Shown: positions 50,452 through 60,207, counted from the stretch's first letter. The stretch is DNA of 64,000 nt from JAOUJD01 sp963726405 (GCA_963726405.1 CAVSCF010000001.1:62001-126000), one strand, 5' to 3'. Made by a program: numbers and translations. Notes: generated by a model from the letters alone, not told the origin.

Positions 50452-51861
50452 CTAGACGCGCACGATCTTGCCGGGGTTCAGGATGTTCAGCGGATCGAAA
50501 CTGCGCTTGATGCGCGCCATCAGTTCGAGCACGTCGTCGCCGTGCTCCTCGCGCAGGAAGTCCATCTTGTGCATCCCCACGCCGTGCTCGCCGGTGCAGG
50601 TGCCATCCATCGCGAGGGCGCGCCGCACGATGAGCCCGTTCAGGCGCTCGGCTTCCTCGATCTCGTCGGCCTTGTCCGGATCCGCGAGGATCGCGCAGTG
50701 GAAGTTGCCGTCGCCGACGTGGCCAAGGATGGGGGCGGGCAGGGTCGATGCGGCCGTATCGCGGATGGTCTCCGTGATGCACTCGGCGAGCCGCGAGATC
50801 GGCACGCAGACGTCGGTGGTGAAGCTGCGGGCGCCGGGCTTCAGCTGCAGGCAGGCGAAGTACGCATTGTGGCGGGCTTCCCACAGGCGCGAGCGCTCCT
50901 CGGGCTGGTTGGCCCATTCGAATGCCGCGGCGCCGTGTTCGCGCGCGATCGCCTGCACCGCCTCCACCTGCTCGGCCACGCCGGCTGGCGAGCCGTGGAA
51001 CTCGAACAGCAGCATCGGCATCTCCGGCAGGCCGAGCTTGTTGCGCGCGTTGACGGCTTTCACCGTCAGCGCGTCGAGCAGTTCGCAGCGCGCGATCGGC
51101 ACGCCCATCTGGATCGTCTCGATCGTCGTGCGCACTGCCGCCTCGACGGTGGGAAACGAGCACGTCGCGGCGGAGATGGCCTCGGGCTGCGGGTACAGCT
51201 TCAGCGTGACCTCGGTGATGATGCCCAGCGTGCCTTCGCTGCCGACGAACAGCCGCGTGAGGTCGTAGCCCGCGCTCGACTTCTTCGCGCGGCGCGCGGT
51301 GCGGATCACCTTGCCTTCGCCGGTCACCACGGTGAGCGCGACCACGTTCTCTCGCATCGTGCCGTAGCGCACCGCGTTCGTGCCCGAGGCGCGCGTGGCC
51401 GCCATCCCGCCGAGGGTGGCGTCGGCGCCCGGGTCGATCGGGAAGAAGAGGCCCGTGTCCTTGATCTCGTTGTTCAACTGCTTGCGGGTGACGCCGGCCT
51501 GCACGGTGACGGTCAGGTCCTCTGCGTTCACCGCCAGCACGGCGTTCATCTGCGACAGGTCGAGCGAGATGCCGCCTTCGAGCGCCAGCAGGTGGCCTTC
51601 CAGCGAGGTGCCCACGCCGTACGGGATCACCGGCACGCGATGGTCGGCGGCGAGGCGGACGATGGCGGCGACTTCGTCCGTGCTGCGCACGAACACCACC
51701 GCATCGGGCGGCAGCGGCGGGTAGGGCGACTCGTCGCGCCCGTGATGGTCGCGCACCGCGTCCGCCGTCGAAAACCGCTCGGCGAACAGGGCCTTGAGCT
51801 TCTCGACCACGGCGGCCGGCAGGGGCTTGCGCATTGCCTGCGTGGGAAGGGGCGCGTTCAT
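50452..51861 (-). CDS. FAD-linked oxidase, D-lactate dehydrogenase-type
   Basis: A 469-residue PCMH-type flavoprotein with the FAD-binding strands PVIPYGVGTSLEGHLLALEG and PGADATLGGMAATRASGTNA, and the C-terminal GTCTGEHGVGMHKMDF and NPGKIVRV. It resembles mitochondrial D-lactate dehydrogenase (LDHD/Dld1) more than GlcD. It oxidises a D-2-hydroxy acid, probably D-lactate, to the keto acid. It has no signal peptide. Its frame is intact, unlike the neighbouring glcD. It may use the same substrates brought in by LrgAB. Confidence 0.88.
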   Translation of the reverse strand: MNAPLPTQAMRKPLPAAVVEKLKALFAERFSTADAVRDHHGRDESPYPPLPPDAVVFVRSTDEVAAIVRLAADHRVPVIPYGVGTSLEGHLLALEGGISLDLSQMNAVLAVNAEDLTVTVQAGVTRKQLNNEIKDTGLFFPIDPGADATLGGMAATRASGTNAVRYGTMRENVVALTVVTGEGKVIRTARRAKKSSAGYDLTRLFVGSEGTLGIITEVTLKLYPQPEAISAATCSFPTVEAAVRTTIETIQMGVPIARCELLDALTVKAVNARNKLGLPEMPMLLFEFHGSPAGVAEQVEAVQAIAREHGAAAFEWANQPEERSRLWEARHNAYFACLQLKPGARSFTTDVCVPISRLAECITETIRDTAASTLPAPILGHVGDGNFHCAILADPDKADEIEEAERLNGLIVRRALAMDGTCTGEHGVGMHKMDFLREEHGDDVLELMARIKRSFDPLNILNPGKIVRV

Positions 51862-51917
51862 AATCGGTCTCCGCAGGTCATCTCGAACGGCGTGCAGCCG
51901 GCACTGGAAGGCATTCT

Positions 51918-52469
51918 ATGGGCAACAGACTCTCGCAGATCGCCACGCGCACGGGCGATGCGGGCACCACCGGCCTGGGCGATGGTTCGCGCGTCGACAA
52001 GGACCACCTGCGCATCGCGGCGCTGGGGGACGTCGACGAACTCAATTCCTTCATCGGCCTGCTGGCCACCGAAGAACTGCCGGAGGAGGTCCGCGGCGAT
52101 CTCTCGGACATCCAGCACGATCTGTTCGATCTCGGCGGCGAACTGGCGATTCCCGGATACAGCATGATCGCGGACAAGCAGGTGGCGCGCCTCGACGCTC
52201 GCCTGGCGCGCTACAACGCCGATCTGCCGCGCCTCGCCGAGTTCATCCTGCCCGGAGGCTCGCGGGCGGCGTCGGTGGCGCACGTCTGCCGCACCGTCTG
52301 CCGCCGTGCGGAGCGCGCGCTCGTCGCGCTCGGCAAGCAGGACAAGATCAACGACGGTCCACGCCAGTATCTCAACCGGCTGTCGGACCTGATGTTCGTG
52401 CTGGCGCGCGTGCTGAACCGGCACGCGGGCGGCACCGACGTGCAGTGGCAGCAGCGGAAGAACCAGTAA
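51918..52469 (+). CDS. pduO: Cob(I)alamin adenosyltransferase, PduO type
   Basis: A 183-residue enzyme that transfers the adenosyl group of ATP to cob(I)alamin, making coenzyme B12. The N-terminal ATP loop is TRTGDAGTTGLGDGSRVDKD, and GGSRAASVAHVCRTVCRRAER and NRLSDLMFVLAR are conserved PduO motifs. It is divergent from the D-lactate dehydrogenase gene with a 56-base gap. No cobalamin riboswitch features were recognised upstream. Confidence 0.92.
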   Translation: MGNRLSQIATRTGDAGTTGLGDGSRVDKDHLRIAALGDVDELNSFIGLLATEELPEEVRGDLSDIQHDLFDLGGELAIPGYSMIADKQVARLDARLARYNADLPRLAEFILPGGSRAASVAHVCRTVCRRAERALVALGKQDKINDGPRQYLNRLSDLMFVLARVLNRHAGGTDVQWQQRKNQ

Positions 52470-52784
52470 GTCTCCGAAGTGGCCCGAAGCGCTTATGCGC
52501 CAACGCCAGCGCGGGCGTGGATGTCATCGTGGTGGGCGTTGCGCGGCACGCCTCTGATCGTCCGCTGCGCATGAGGGTGGAGACGCGCTGATCGGCGACT
52601 TCTCATAGGCGTGCGACGCCCGCCTTCGGGTATCGTCGCTCTTCAGGGGAGGACGCAACAGGAGTTGATCGGCGCGCGCTTCCATCCGTGGCCGCGGTGC
52701 CGACTGCCCGCATCGCGGGTGGATCGAAGCGAAGGGTCACAGCCGGTCGTTCCCGCTCCACAAACGAATTGGGCAGAATGCCGC
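52470..52784. other. Intergenic region between pduO and yejA
   Basis: A stretch of 315 bases. The yejA frame is open from 52611, but the extra residues (RRPPSGIVALQGRTQQELIG...) are not a signal peptide, so this is treated as leader DNA. GGGAGGA at about 52649 is too far from any start. No other feature was seen. Confidence 0.4.
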
Positions 52785-54629
52785 ATGCGTTTCATCGGGC
52801 TCTTCACCGTCCTGCTGGCCTTCCTGTCCGCGCCCATGGCATGGGCCGCTCCGGGCTATGCGGTGTGGGGCACGTTCAAGTACGCGCCCGGCTTCGAGCA
52901 TTTCGATTACGTCAATCCGAAGGCCCCGAAGGGCGGCGAACTGGTCATGGTCGCCGGGTCGCGCATTTCAACGTTCGACAAGTACAACCCGTTCACCCTC
53001 AAGGGCAACGCACCGTCGTTCACGGGGAACCTGCTGTTCGAATCGCTGCTCACCGCGCCTTACGATGAAATCGGCGTCGCCTACGGCCTGCTGGCCGAGG
53101 ACGTCGAGGTCGCGGCGGACAGGATGTCGGCGACGTTCCGACTGCGCCGCGAAGCCCGCTTCCACAACGGGGATCCGGTCAAGGCAGCGGACGTGAAGTA
53201 CAGCTACGAGACGCTGATCTCGGAGTACGCCGCCCCTAACTACTCCACGCTGTTCGCGGACGTCGCGGGTGTGGACGTCATCGACGACCAAACTGTCCGG
53301 TTCCGCTTCAAGAAGCCGGACCGGCAGTTGCCGCTCATCGTCGGAACGAGCCTGCCGGTCTTCAGTCCGAAGTGGGGCATGGACAACGGCAAGGCCAAGC
53401 CGTTCGACCAGGTCGTGCTGGATACACCGATCGGAACCGGGCCGTACCGGATCGGGCCAGTGCGCTTCGGCAAGGACGTGACGTTCGTGCGTGACGAGAA
53501 CTACTGGGCGCGCGACCTGAACGTGCGAAAGGGCATGAACAACTTCGACCGGATCACGGTCAAGATCTATCGCGACAACACCGCGCAACTCGAGGCGCTG
53601 AAGGCCGGCGAGTTCGACCTGATGCAGTTCTTCTCGGCGGGCGACTGGACCCGACGGCTGAACGGCAAGCGGATCGACAGCGGCGAGCTCGTCAAGGAAG
53701 AGTTCAAGCATCGGCTTCCCGAGGGCTACTACAGCTACGTGCTGAACCTGCGGCTGCCGAAGTACCAGGACCGGCGGGTGCGCAAGGCGCTCGAGCTGGC
53801 CATGGACTACGAGTGGATGAACCTGCACCTCTTCCGTGGCGCGTACAAGCGCGTGAAGGGAGTGTTCGGAAGCACGGATTGCGAGGCGAACGGGCTGCCC
53901 TCGCCGCGCGAACTGGCCCTGCTCGAGCCTTTCCGCGCGAGCCTGCCTGCCGAGGTCTTCGGCCCGATGGCGGTGCCGCCGACAACGACGCCGCCGAACT
54001 CGCTTCGCAACAACTTGCTGAAAGCGCAGGAGTTGCTGAAGGAGGCGGGCTGGACGTACCGCGACGGCGCGCTGCGCAATGACAAGGGCGAGCCCTTCGT
54101 CATCGAGTTCCTCGACAGCACGGAGGCCCGCGGCGCGACAACGACCGCCGCGTGGAAGCGCGCGCTGGCGCAACTCGGCATCGACTTCCAGTTGCGCGAG
54201 GTCGACTACGCCCTGTGGCAGGAGCGGCTGGAATCGAACAAGTTCGACATGCTCAGCGTTTCGTTCCCGGGGACCCATTTTCCCGGCTCGGACTACGCGG
54301 ACCTTTTCGGAAGCAAGGCGGCCGACGTTCCGGGATCCGGCAACTACGGCGGCGTCAAGAATCCCGCGATCGATGCGCTCGTCGCGCGCCTGACGTCCGC
54401 GGATAATCGCGACGACTACATCGCCGCGTGCCGCGCCCTCGATCGGGTCATCGCGCATGAGCACTACCTGATTCCGGCGTGGACGACGACCGGGCGGAGG
54501 ATCGCCTACAGCGCGTCGAAACTGGTGCGACCGAGCGACGTGCCGCCATATCCGCCGGAAGGCGTGCCGTACATGGACTGGTTCATGAACACGTGGTGGG
54601 CGCGCATGCCGCCCGGGCCCGCACCCTGA
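52785..54629 (+). CDS. yejA: Oligopeptide ABC transporter binding protein YejA
   Basis: A 614-residue periplasmic binding protein (solute-binding family 5). The signal peptide MRFIGLFTVLLAFLSAPMAW ends at AWAA. The mature N-terminus YAVWGTFKYAPGFEHFDYVN and KAPKGGELVMVAG match YejA, which binds peptides such as microcin C. RFHNGDPVKAADVKYSYETL is the typical family 5 stretch, and the C-terminal YPPEGVPYMDWFMNTWW fits. ATG 52785 is preferred because the signal peptide begins there. First gene of yejABEF. Confidence 0.93.
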   Translation: MRFIGLFTVLLAFLSAPMAWAAPGYAVWGTFKYAPGFEHFDYVNPKAPKGGELVMVAGSRISTFDKYNPFTLKGNAPSFTGNLLFESLLTAPYDEIGVAYGLLAEDVEVAADRMSATFRLRREARFHNGDPVKAADVKYSYETLISEYAAPNYSTLFADVAGVDVIDDQTVRFRFKKPDRQLPLIVGTSLPVFSPKWGMDNGKAKPFDQVVLDTPIGTGPYRIGPVRFGKDVTFVRDENYWARDLNVRKGMNNFDRITVKIYRDNTAQLEALKAGEFDLMQFFSAGDWTRRLNGKRIDSGELVKEEFKHRLPEGYYSYVLNLRLPKYQDRRVRKALELAMDYEWMNLHLFRGAYKRVKGVFGSTDCEANGLPSPRELALLEPFRASLPAEVFGPMAVPPTTTPPNSLRNNLLKAQELLKEAGWTYRDGALRNDKGEPFVIEFLDSTEARGATTTAAWKRALAQLGIDFQLREVDYALWQERLESNKFDMLSVSFPGTHFPGSDYADLFGSKAADVPGSGNYGGVKNPAIDALVARLTSADNRDDYIAACRALDRVIAHEHYLIPAWTTTGRRIAYSASKLVRPSDVPPYPPEGVPYMDWFMNTWWARMPPGPAP

Positions 54630-54635
54630 CGCTCG

Positions 54636-55658
54636 ATGTTCTCCTACGTACTCCAGCGAATCCTGTTGATGCTGCCCACGCTGTTCGGGGTGCTGCTGAT
54701 CACGTTCGTGGTCACGCAGTTCGTGCCCGGCGGTCCCGTCGAGCAGTACATCGCCGAGTCGCGGCGGCTGCAGGGCGGTGGCGGCGAGGCGTCGGCGTAC
54801 CGGGGCGGCCAGGGCGTGGACCCGAAGAAGATCGAGCAGATCAAGGCCCTCTACGGGTTCGACAAGCCGCCGGTCGAGCGCTTCTGGAAGATGCTCGGCC
54901 AGTACGCGAGGTTCGATCTCGGCCGCAGTTTTTTCCAGAACAAGCCGGTCGGCCAGCTGATCGTCGAGAAGCTGCCCGTGTCGATCAGCCTCGGAATGTG
55001 GACCTTCCTGATCAGTTACCTGATCGCGGTGCCGCTCGGCATCGCCAAGGCGGTGCGCGCCGGATCGCGCTTCGATTTCATCACGACGCTCGTCGTTCTC
55101 GCGGGCTACGCCATCCCCGGGTTCGTTCTGGGCATCGCGCTGCTCGTGATCTTCGGCGGCCAGCTGCAGTGGTTTCCGCTGCGGGGGCTCACCTCGGCGA
55201 ACTGGGACGAACTCGGCTGGGGTGCGCGCATCGTCGATTACCTCTGGCATATCACGCTGCCGGTGACGGCGATGGTGCTGGGCAGCTTCGCGATCACGAC
55301 GATGCTCACCAAGAACTCGATGCTGGAGGAAATCCGCAAGCAGTACGTGCTGACGGCCCGCGCCAAGGGATTGACCGAGCAGCGCGTGCTGTGGAAGCAC
55401 GTGTTTCGCAACGCCCTGATCCCGATCCTCACCGGGTTCCCGGCCGCGTTCGTCGGCGCCTTCTTCACCGGTTCGCTGCTGATCGAGACGCTGTTCTCGC
55501 TCGACGGACTCGGGCTGCTGTCCTACGAGAGCATCATCCGTCGCGACTACCCGGTGGTGCTCGGGTCGCTCTTCGTCTTCACGCTGATCGGACTCGTCAC
55601 CAAGCTGATCAGCGACCTGAGTTACGTCTGGGTGGATCCCCGTGTCAAGTTCGACTGA
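54636..55658 (+). CDS. yejB: Oligopeptide ABC permease YejB
   Basis: A 340-residue inner-membrane permease with six transmembrane segments. It opens MFSYVLQRILLMLPTLFGVL, has the long periplasmic insert typical of YejB (QGVDPKKIEQIKALYGFDKP), and the EAA loop LTARAKGLTEQRVLWKHVFR that contacts the ATPase. It follows yejA by 6 bases and overlaps the yejE start. Intact frame. Confidence 0.94.
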   Translation: MFSYVLQRILLMLPTLFGVLLITFVVTQFVPGGPVEQYIAESRRLQGGGGEASAYRGGQGVDPKKIEQIKALYGFDKPPVERFWKMLGQYARFDLGRSFFQNKPVGQLIVEKLPVSISLGMWTFLISYLIAVPLGIAKAVRAGSRFDFITTLVVLAGYAIPGFVLGIALLVIFGGQLQWFPLRGLTSANWDELGWGARIVDYLWHITLPVTAMVLGSFAITTMLTKNSMLEEIRKQYVLTARAKGLTEQRVLWKHVFRNALIPILTGFPAAFVGAFFTGSLLIETLFSLDGLGLLSYESIIRRDYPVVLGSLFVFTLIGLVTKLISDLSYVWVDPRVKFD

Positions 55659-56736
55659 GACGCCCGCCGTGCGCACTGGACCAGCGGCACCGCCGGCGCC
55701 GCGCAGCGCTGAAGAACAGCCCGGGTGCCCGGGCATGGCGCCGGTTCCGCCGCAATCGGCTCGGGTTCGTCAGCCTCGTCGTCTTCGCGACGCTGGTCGC
55801 GGTCAGTCTCTTCGCGGAACTGATCTCGAACGACCGGCCGATCGTCGTGCGCTACAACGGCGGCTGGTACTTCCCGATCGTGAAGCGACTATCCGGAGAC
55901 GACGTTCGGCGGAGCATTCCATGCGCCGACCGATTACCAGGATCCCTTCATCCGCGCACGCTTCGCCGAAGACGGCAACTGGGCGCTGCGCACCCTGAAT
56001 CCGTACGGCCCGAGGACGATCGCGTACTACTCGAAGATACCCGTTTCCGAGCCCGCCGTCGTCGGACAACTGGCTCGGCACCGACGAGCGCGGTCGCGAT
56101 CTGCTCGCGCAGTTGATCTACGGATTCCGCCTCAGCGTCCTGTTCGGCCTCGCGCTGATGGCGATCGGCGTCGTGCTCGGCGTCATCACCGGCGCCATCC
56201 AGGGATACTTCGGCGGCAAGACGGACCTCGGGTTCCAGCGCTTCGTCGAGATCTGGGAATCGATGCCGGAGCTGTATCTGCTGATCATCTTCAGCGCGAT
56301 CTTCGCGCCCAGCGTTGCGCTGCTGCTGATCCTGCTGAGCCTCTTCGGCTGGACGGGTCTGTCGAACTACGTGCGCGCGGAGTTCCTGCGCAACCGCCAG
56401 ATGGACTACGTGCGCGCGGCGCGTGCGCTGGGCGTCGGCAACCGGCGGATCATGTGGCGGCACATCCTGCCGAACAGCATGACGCCGGTCGTGACGTTCC
56501 TGCCGTTCCGCATGAGCGCCGCGATCCTCGCGCTCACGTCCCTCGACTTCCTCGGCCTGGGCGTGCCGCCGGGCACGCCGTCGCTGGGCGAGCTGCTGCA
56601 GCAGGGCAAGCAGAACATCGATGCCTGGTGGATCTCGATCGCCACCTTCGCTGTGCTGGTGATTACGCTTCTGCTCCTGACCTTCATGGGCGATGCCCTG
56701 CGTGACGCGCTCGACCCGCGAAAGGCGGACGCATGA
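55642..56736 (+). pseudogene. yejE: Oligopeptide ABC permease YejE, interrupted by three frameshifts
   Basis: The pieces read, in three frames: MSSSTETPAVRTGPA...; RAWRRFRRNRLGFVSLVVFA to GGWYFPIVKR; then, after one extra base at about 55888 (CGACTATCC for CGCTATCC), YPETTFGGAFHAPTDYQDPF; and after an extra T at about 56045 (GTTTCCGAGC), PSPPSSDNWLGTDERGRDLL to the end DALDPRKADA. A first shift lies at 55700-55720. Each is repaired by removing one base, and total length is 3n as expected for three +1 changes. The restored protein matches YejE closely, including the loop AARALGVGNRRIMWRHILPN. The first shift is less certain because the N-terminus is variable. Confidence 0.82.
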
Positions 56737-58342
56737 CGCCGATCGTCGAGGTGCGGAACCTGCGGGTCGTCGTTTGGCGGCAAGGAGGTCGTGCACGGCA
56801 TCGACTTCACGGTGGGCGCGGGCGAACGGCTGGCGCTGGTGGGCGAATCCGGCTCGGGCAAGACGGTGACCGCGCTGAGCCTGCTGGGACTGAACCTGAA
56901 CGCCGCCGTGACCGGCAGCGCGCTGTTCCACGGGCGCGACGGCCAGCCACCGCGCGATCTCCTGAAGCTGACCGAGCGCGAGTTGCTCGGCGTCCGCGGC
57001 CGGGAAATCGCAATGATCTTCCAGGAGCCGATGACCGCGCTGAACCCGCTGTATACGGTCGGCGACCAGATCGCGGAGGTGCTCCAGTTCAAGGAGGGGC
57101 GCACGAAGCGCGATGCCTGGAAGGGCGCCGTCGAGGCCCTGCACGAGACCGGCATTCCGGAACCCGAGCGGCGCGCTTTCGCCTATCCGCATCAGCTCTC
57201 GGGCGGCCAGCGGCAGCGCGCGATGATCGCGATGGCGCTCGCCGGTCGCCCGAAGCTGCTGCTCGCCGATGAACCGACGACCGCGCTCGACATGAGCCTG
57301 CGGGGCCAGATCCTCGATCTGCTGGCGGGGCTGCAGGCGCGCAACGGCATGTCGATGCTCATCATCACGCACGACCTGAACCTCGTTCGCAAGTTCGCGG
57401 ACCGCGTCGCGGTGCTGGAGGACGGCGTCCTCGTGGAGCAGGGACGCGTCGAAGAGGTCTTCTCGCGGCCGCAGCATCCCTATACTCGCAAGCTGATCGA
57501 CAGCCGCCCGGAGCGCGACGTCGAGGAAGCGCCAGCAGTGGCCGATGCCGCCCCCGTGATGGTCGCCCGCAACGTGCAGGTGACGTATCCCGTCAGCCTG
57601 CCCGGCATCAAGGGCTGGTTCCGCAAGGGCCGCTTCGTCGCGGTGAAGAACGCCTCGTTCATCATCGCGCCGGGCCGCACGCTCGGCGTGGTGGGCGAGT
57701 CCGGATCGGGAAAGTCGACGCTCGCGCTCGCCGCGCTGGGACTGATCCCACACGGCGGTGAGCTCGACGTCGTCGGGCGTCGCTGGGGTCCGCATGCCGG
57801 GGCCAACAAGTCGATCCGTCGTGTCGTGCAGGTCGTGTTCCAGGATCCGTTCTCGTCGCTGTCGCCGCGCATGGTGATCGAGGAAATCGTCGGCGAGGGC
57901 CTCGAGGTCCACGAGCCCGGCCTGCGGTGCCGACCAGCGCCGCCAGCGCGTCGTCGAGGCGCTGGAAGACGTCGGCCTGACGGAGCGCCAGTTTCCCGGC
58001 CTGTTGCACCGGTATCCGCACGAGTTCTCCGGAGGCCAGCGCCAGCGCCTGGCGATCGCGCGGGCGCTGATCGTGCGGCCGCAACTGCTCGTCCTCGACG
58101 AGCCCACCAGCGCGCTCGACGTGACCATCCAGAAGCAGGTGCTGACACTGCTGCAGCGGCTGCAGCGCGAGCACGGGCTCAGCTATCTACTGATCACGCA
58201 CGATCTCGACGTGATCCGGGCGATGGCACACGACGTGATGGTCATGCGGGACGGTGACGTCCTGGAGTCCGGCACGTTGAAGGACGTGCTCGATTCGCCC
58301 CGGCAGGCCTACACGCGAACGCTGATCGCCGCCCCCGTTTGA
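56733..58342 (+). pseudogene. yejF: Oligopeptide ABC ATPase YejF, interrupted by two frameshifts
   Basis: YejF is a fused double ATPase. The start MTPIVEVRNLRVV shifts at about 56768-56774 (GTCGTCGTTTGGCGG); dropping one base gives VVFGGKEVVHGIDFTVGAGE. The first ATPase has GESGSGKTVTAL and LSGGQRQRAMIAMAL, and the second has GESGSGKSTLALAA. A second shift at about 57921-57926 (CCTGCGGTGCC) separates EVHEPGL from GADQRRQRVVEALEDVGLTE; after it come FSGGQRQRLAIARAL and LLVLDEPTSALD. Length is 3n+2, matching two +1 changes. It energises YejBE if the frames are really continuous. Confidence 0.85.
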
Positions 58343-58471
58343 ACTCCCGCAGGCAGGGGCTGCGCGCGCCTGTCCTCATGACCTGAAGCGGCCCGCACCT
58401 GGACGCCGTCGCCGAGGGTCCGAGAACGCGTACTCCCAGGAAGAGGGCGACTGCCGCAGCAATCATGCGGC

Positions 58472-58654
58472 CTATCCGCGCTGTTTCCTGCGCACGTCCT
58501 TCGGCCGGATGCCGCGCCGCTCGAGCGCTTCGCGCAGCAGGAATTCGATTTGCGCGTTGACGGAGCGAAGGTCGGCCGCTGCAAGACGCTCCAGTTCCTG
58601 CCAAACCGACGGATCGATCCGGAGCAGGAAGGACTTCTTGTCCGGGCTGCTCAC
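58472..58654 (-). CDS. Arc-like ribbon-helix-helix DNA-binding protein
   Basis: A 60-residue protein. KKSFLLRIDPSVWQELERLA is the N-terminal beta-strand and first helix of an Arc/MetJ-type fold, and DLRSVNAQIEFLLREALERR is the second helix. Such dimers insert a two-stranded sheet into the major groove and bind palindromic operators cooperatively. GTG 58654 overlaps the stop of the upstream PH-like gene. It is the last gene of the SPFH operon and probably represses it through the 24-bp palindrome at 60208-60231. Confidence 0.85.
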   Translation of the reverse strand: MSSPDKKSFLLRIDPSVWQELERLAAADLRSVNAQIEFLLREALERRGIRPKDVRRKQRG

Positions 58655-59118
58655 CGGCGTGTCCCCTCGGGTTGCCTTTCGATGACGCGTTCGATGGCGG
58701 CTTTCAGGCGGCGCGGCTCGTCGCTGCCGAGCAGCACCTGCTTTTTGTCTGTGCGATGGATGAGGACCGCGTCCCGGCCCGCGATGTTGTAGAGCCAGCC
58801 GCGGCGCGTGCGGTGGATGCCCCAGCCCTGCCAGAAGGTCGTGCGCGTCACCTCGACCGCGGCGATGTCGGCGAGAGGCAGCGAGAACCGCGGCCAGCCG
58901 GGGCCGTAGGACCAGCGCAGGCGATCGTCGTCGATCTGGACCGTGAGCCGGCTCCACAGCAAGCCGAGAACTGCCGCGACGCCTGCGCCGGCGATCAGCG
59001 CTCCACGCGGTGTCGGTCCCGCGCCGAACTGCACCGACGCCATCACGAGGAAGCCGAGCGCCGTCAGGCCGAACGCGATGCGCACCGGCCAGCCGCTCTG
59101 CGTGTGTCGGTACGCCAC
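58651..59118 (-). CDS. Membrane protein with PH-like domain
   Basis: A 155-residue protein. Two hydrophobic helices span residues about 12-31 and 38-56 (RIAFGLTALGFLVMASVQFG; GALIAGAGVAAVLGLLW), followed by a soluble beta-rich domain resembling bacterial PH domains (LTVQIDDDRLRWSYGPGWPR, then FSLPLADIAAVEVTRTTFWQ, GWGIHRTRRGWLYNIAGRDA). It lies in the SPFH operon between the small membrane protein and the Arc-like gene, so it probably acts in the same membrane assembly. No closer function is known. Confidence 0.72.
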   Translation of the reverse strand: MAYRHTQSGWPVRIAFGLTALGFLVMASVQFGAGPTPRGALIAGAGVAAVLGLLWSRLTVQIDDDRLRWSYGPGWPRFSLPLADIAAVEVTRTTFWQGWGIHRTRRGWLYNIAGRDAVLIHRTDKKQVLLGSDEPRRLKAAIERVIERQPEGTRR

Positions 59119-59121
59119 GAC

Positions 59122-59301
59122 CTAGCCCCGGCCCGACGCTTTCCGCTGCTTCACCCACAGCAGCACGCCCGCGGTCTCCAGGGCGATGCCGACGCCAACG
59201 ATGGCAATGCCGACACCGAGGCTCACCTGTGCGAACACGAGCAGCAGGAGACCGGCGAGGAACAGCAGCGACCCGGGAATCCAGAGCGCGAGCGCGTTCA
59301 T
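59122..59301 (-). CDS. Small two-helix membrane protein
   Basis: A 59-residue protein beginning MNALALWIPGSLLFLAGLLL and ending KQRKASGRG. Two hydrophobic helices (about 7-25 and 28-50) are joined by a short turn, with a basic cytoplasmic tail. It fills the gap between the SPFH gene (7 bases upstream) and the PH-like gene (3 bases downstream), and its frame is free of stops, so it is a real member of the operon despite its size. Its role is unknown; an SPFH partner is likely. Confidence 0.7.
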   Translation of the reverse strand: MNALALWIPGSLLFLAGLLLLVFAQVSLGVGIAIVGVGIALETAGVLLWVKQRKASGRG

Positions 59302-59308
59302 CGCCGTC

Positions 59309-60193
59309 TCACTGGTACAGGGTGCCGGTGTTGATCACCGGCTGCGCGTCGCTTTCCGAGCACAGCACGACGAGCAGGTTGGACACCATCGCCGCGCGGC
59401 GCTCGTCGTCCAGGTGCACGATGTCGCGCTCGGACAGGCCCTTCAGCGCCATCTCGACCATGCTGACCGCGCCGTGAACGATCTTGCTGCGCGCGGCGAT
59501 GATCGCCTCGGCCTGCTGCCGCCGCAGCATCACCTGGGCAATCTCGGGCGCATAGGCGAGGTGGGTGAGCTTGGCGTCCTCGACCGCGATGCCGGCCTGG
59601 TCGAGGCGGTCGGCGAGTTCGCGGATCAGCGCCTGCGTGACGCGGTCCTGGCTGGCGCGCAGCGTCGGCTCGCCCGAGTGCTCGTCCTCGCTCTCGTCGT
59701 AGTTGTAGGACGAGGCGAGGTGGCGAACCGCGGCCTCGGCCTGGATGCGCACGTACTCCTCGTAGTCCTCGACGTCGAACACGGCCTGGGCGGTGTTGCG
59801 AACCCGCCAGACGATCGCCGCGGCGATCTCGATCGGATTGCCGCGCTTGTCGTTCACCTTCAGCCGCTCGCTCATCAGGTTGTGCGCGCGCAGGCTGATC
59901 TTCTGCTTCTTGTAGAAGGGGTTGGCCCAGCGCAGGCCTTCCGAGCGGTCCGTGCCGACGTACTCGCCGAACAGCAGCAGGATCGCCGCTTCGTTGGGTT
60001 GCAGCATGTAGAGGCCCGCCAGCGTGAACGCGCCGAGCACGATGAGCAGGATGCCGAGTGCGATGAACGGCAGCCCCATCGGGCGGACGACGAGAAAAAC
60101 GCCCGCGGCGATGAGCGCGAGGCCGATGGCGACCCACAGGTAGCCGCTCGGGCTGCTCCGTTCCGTTTCCTGGGTGCGTGAGGACTTTTGCAT
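59309..60193 (-). CDS. SPFH/band-7 domain membrane protein
   Basis: A 294-residue protein. Residues about 17-62 hold two hydrophobic segments (YLWVAIGLALIAAGVFLVV; FIALGILLIVLGAFTLAGLY). The SPFH domain follows (LQPNEAAILLLFGEYVGTDR, LRWANPFYKKQKISLRAHNL, GNPIEIAAAIVWRVRNTAQA). A coiled C-terminal region contains LTHLAYAPEIAQVMLRRQQA, with the AQVMLRRQQAEAI pattern typical of stomatin/flotillin-like proteins. Such proteins form oligomeric membrane scaffolds. AAGGAGG precedes ATG 60193. First gene of the four-gene operon with a small membrane protein, a PH-like protein and an Arc-like regulator. Confidence 0.9.
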   Translation of the reverse strand: MQKSSRTQETERSSPSGYLWVAIGLALIAAGVFLVVRPMGLPFIALGILLIVLGAFTLAGLYMLQPNEAAILLLFGEYVGTDRSEGLRWANPFYKKQKISLRAHNLMSERLKVNDKRGNPIEIAAAIVWRVRNTAQAVFDVEDYEEYVRIQAEAAVRHLASSYNYDESEDEHSGEPTLRASQDRVTQALIRELADRLDQAGIAVEDAKLTHLAYAPEIAQVMLRRQQAEAIIAARSKIVHGAVSMVEMALKGLSERDIVHLDDERRAAMVSNLLVVLCSESDAQPVINTGTLYQ

Positions 60194-60207
60194 CCCGACC
60201 TCCTTCT

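Noticed and set aside
56113..56736. Intact short permease gene starting MIYGFRLSVLFGL
   Set aside because: It is the C-terminal part of yejE after the last frameshift, not an independent gene.
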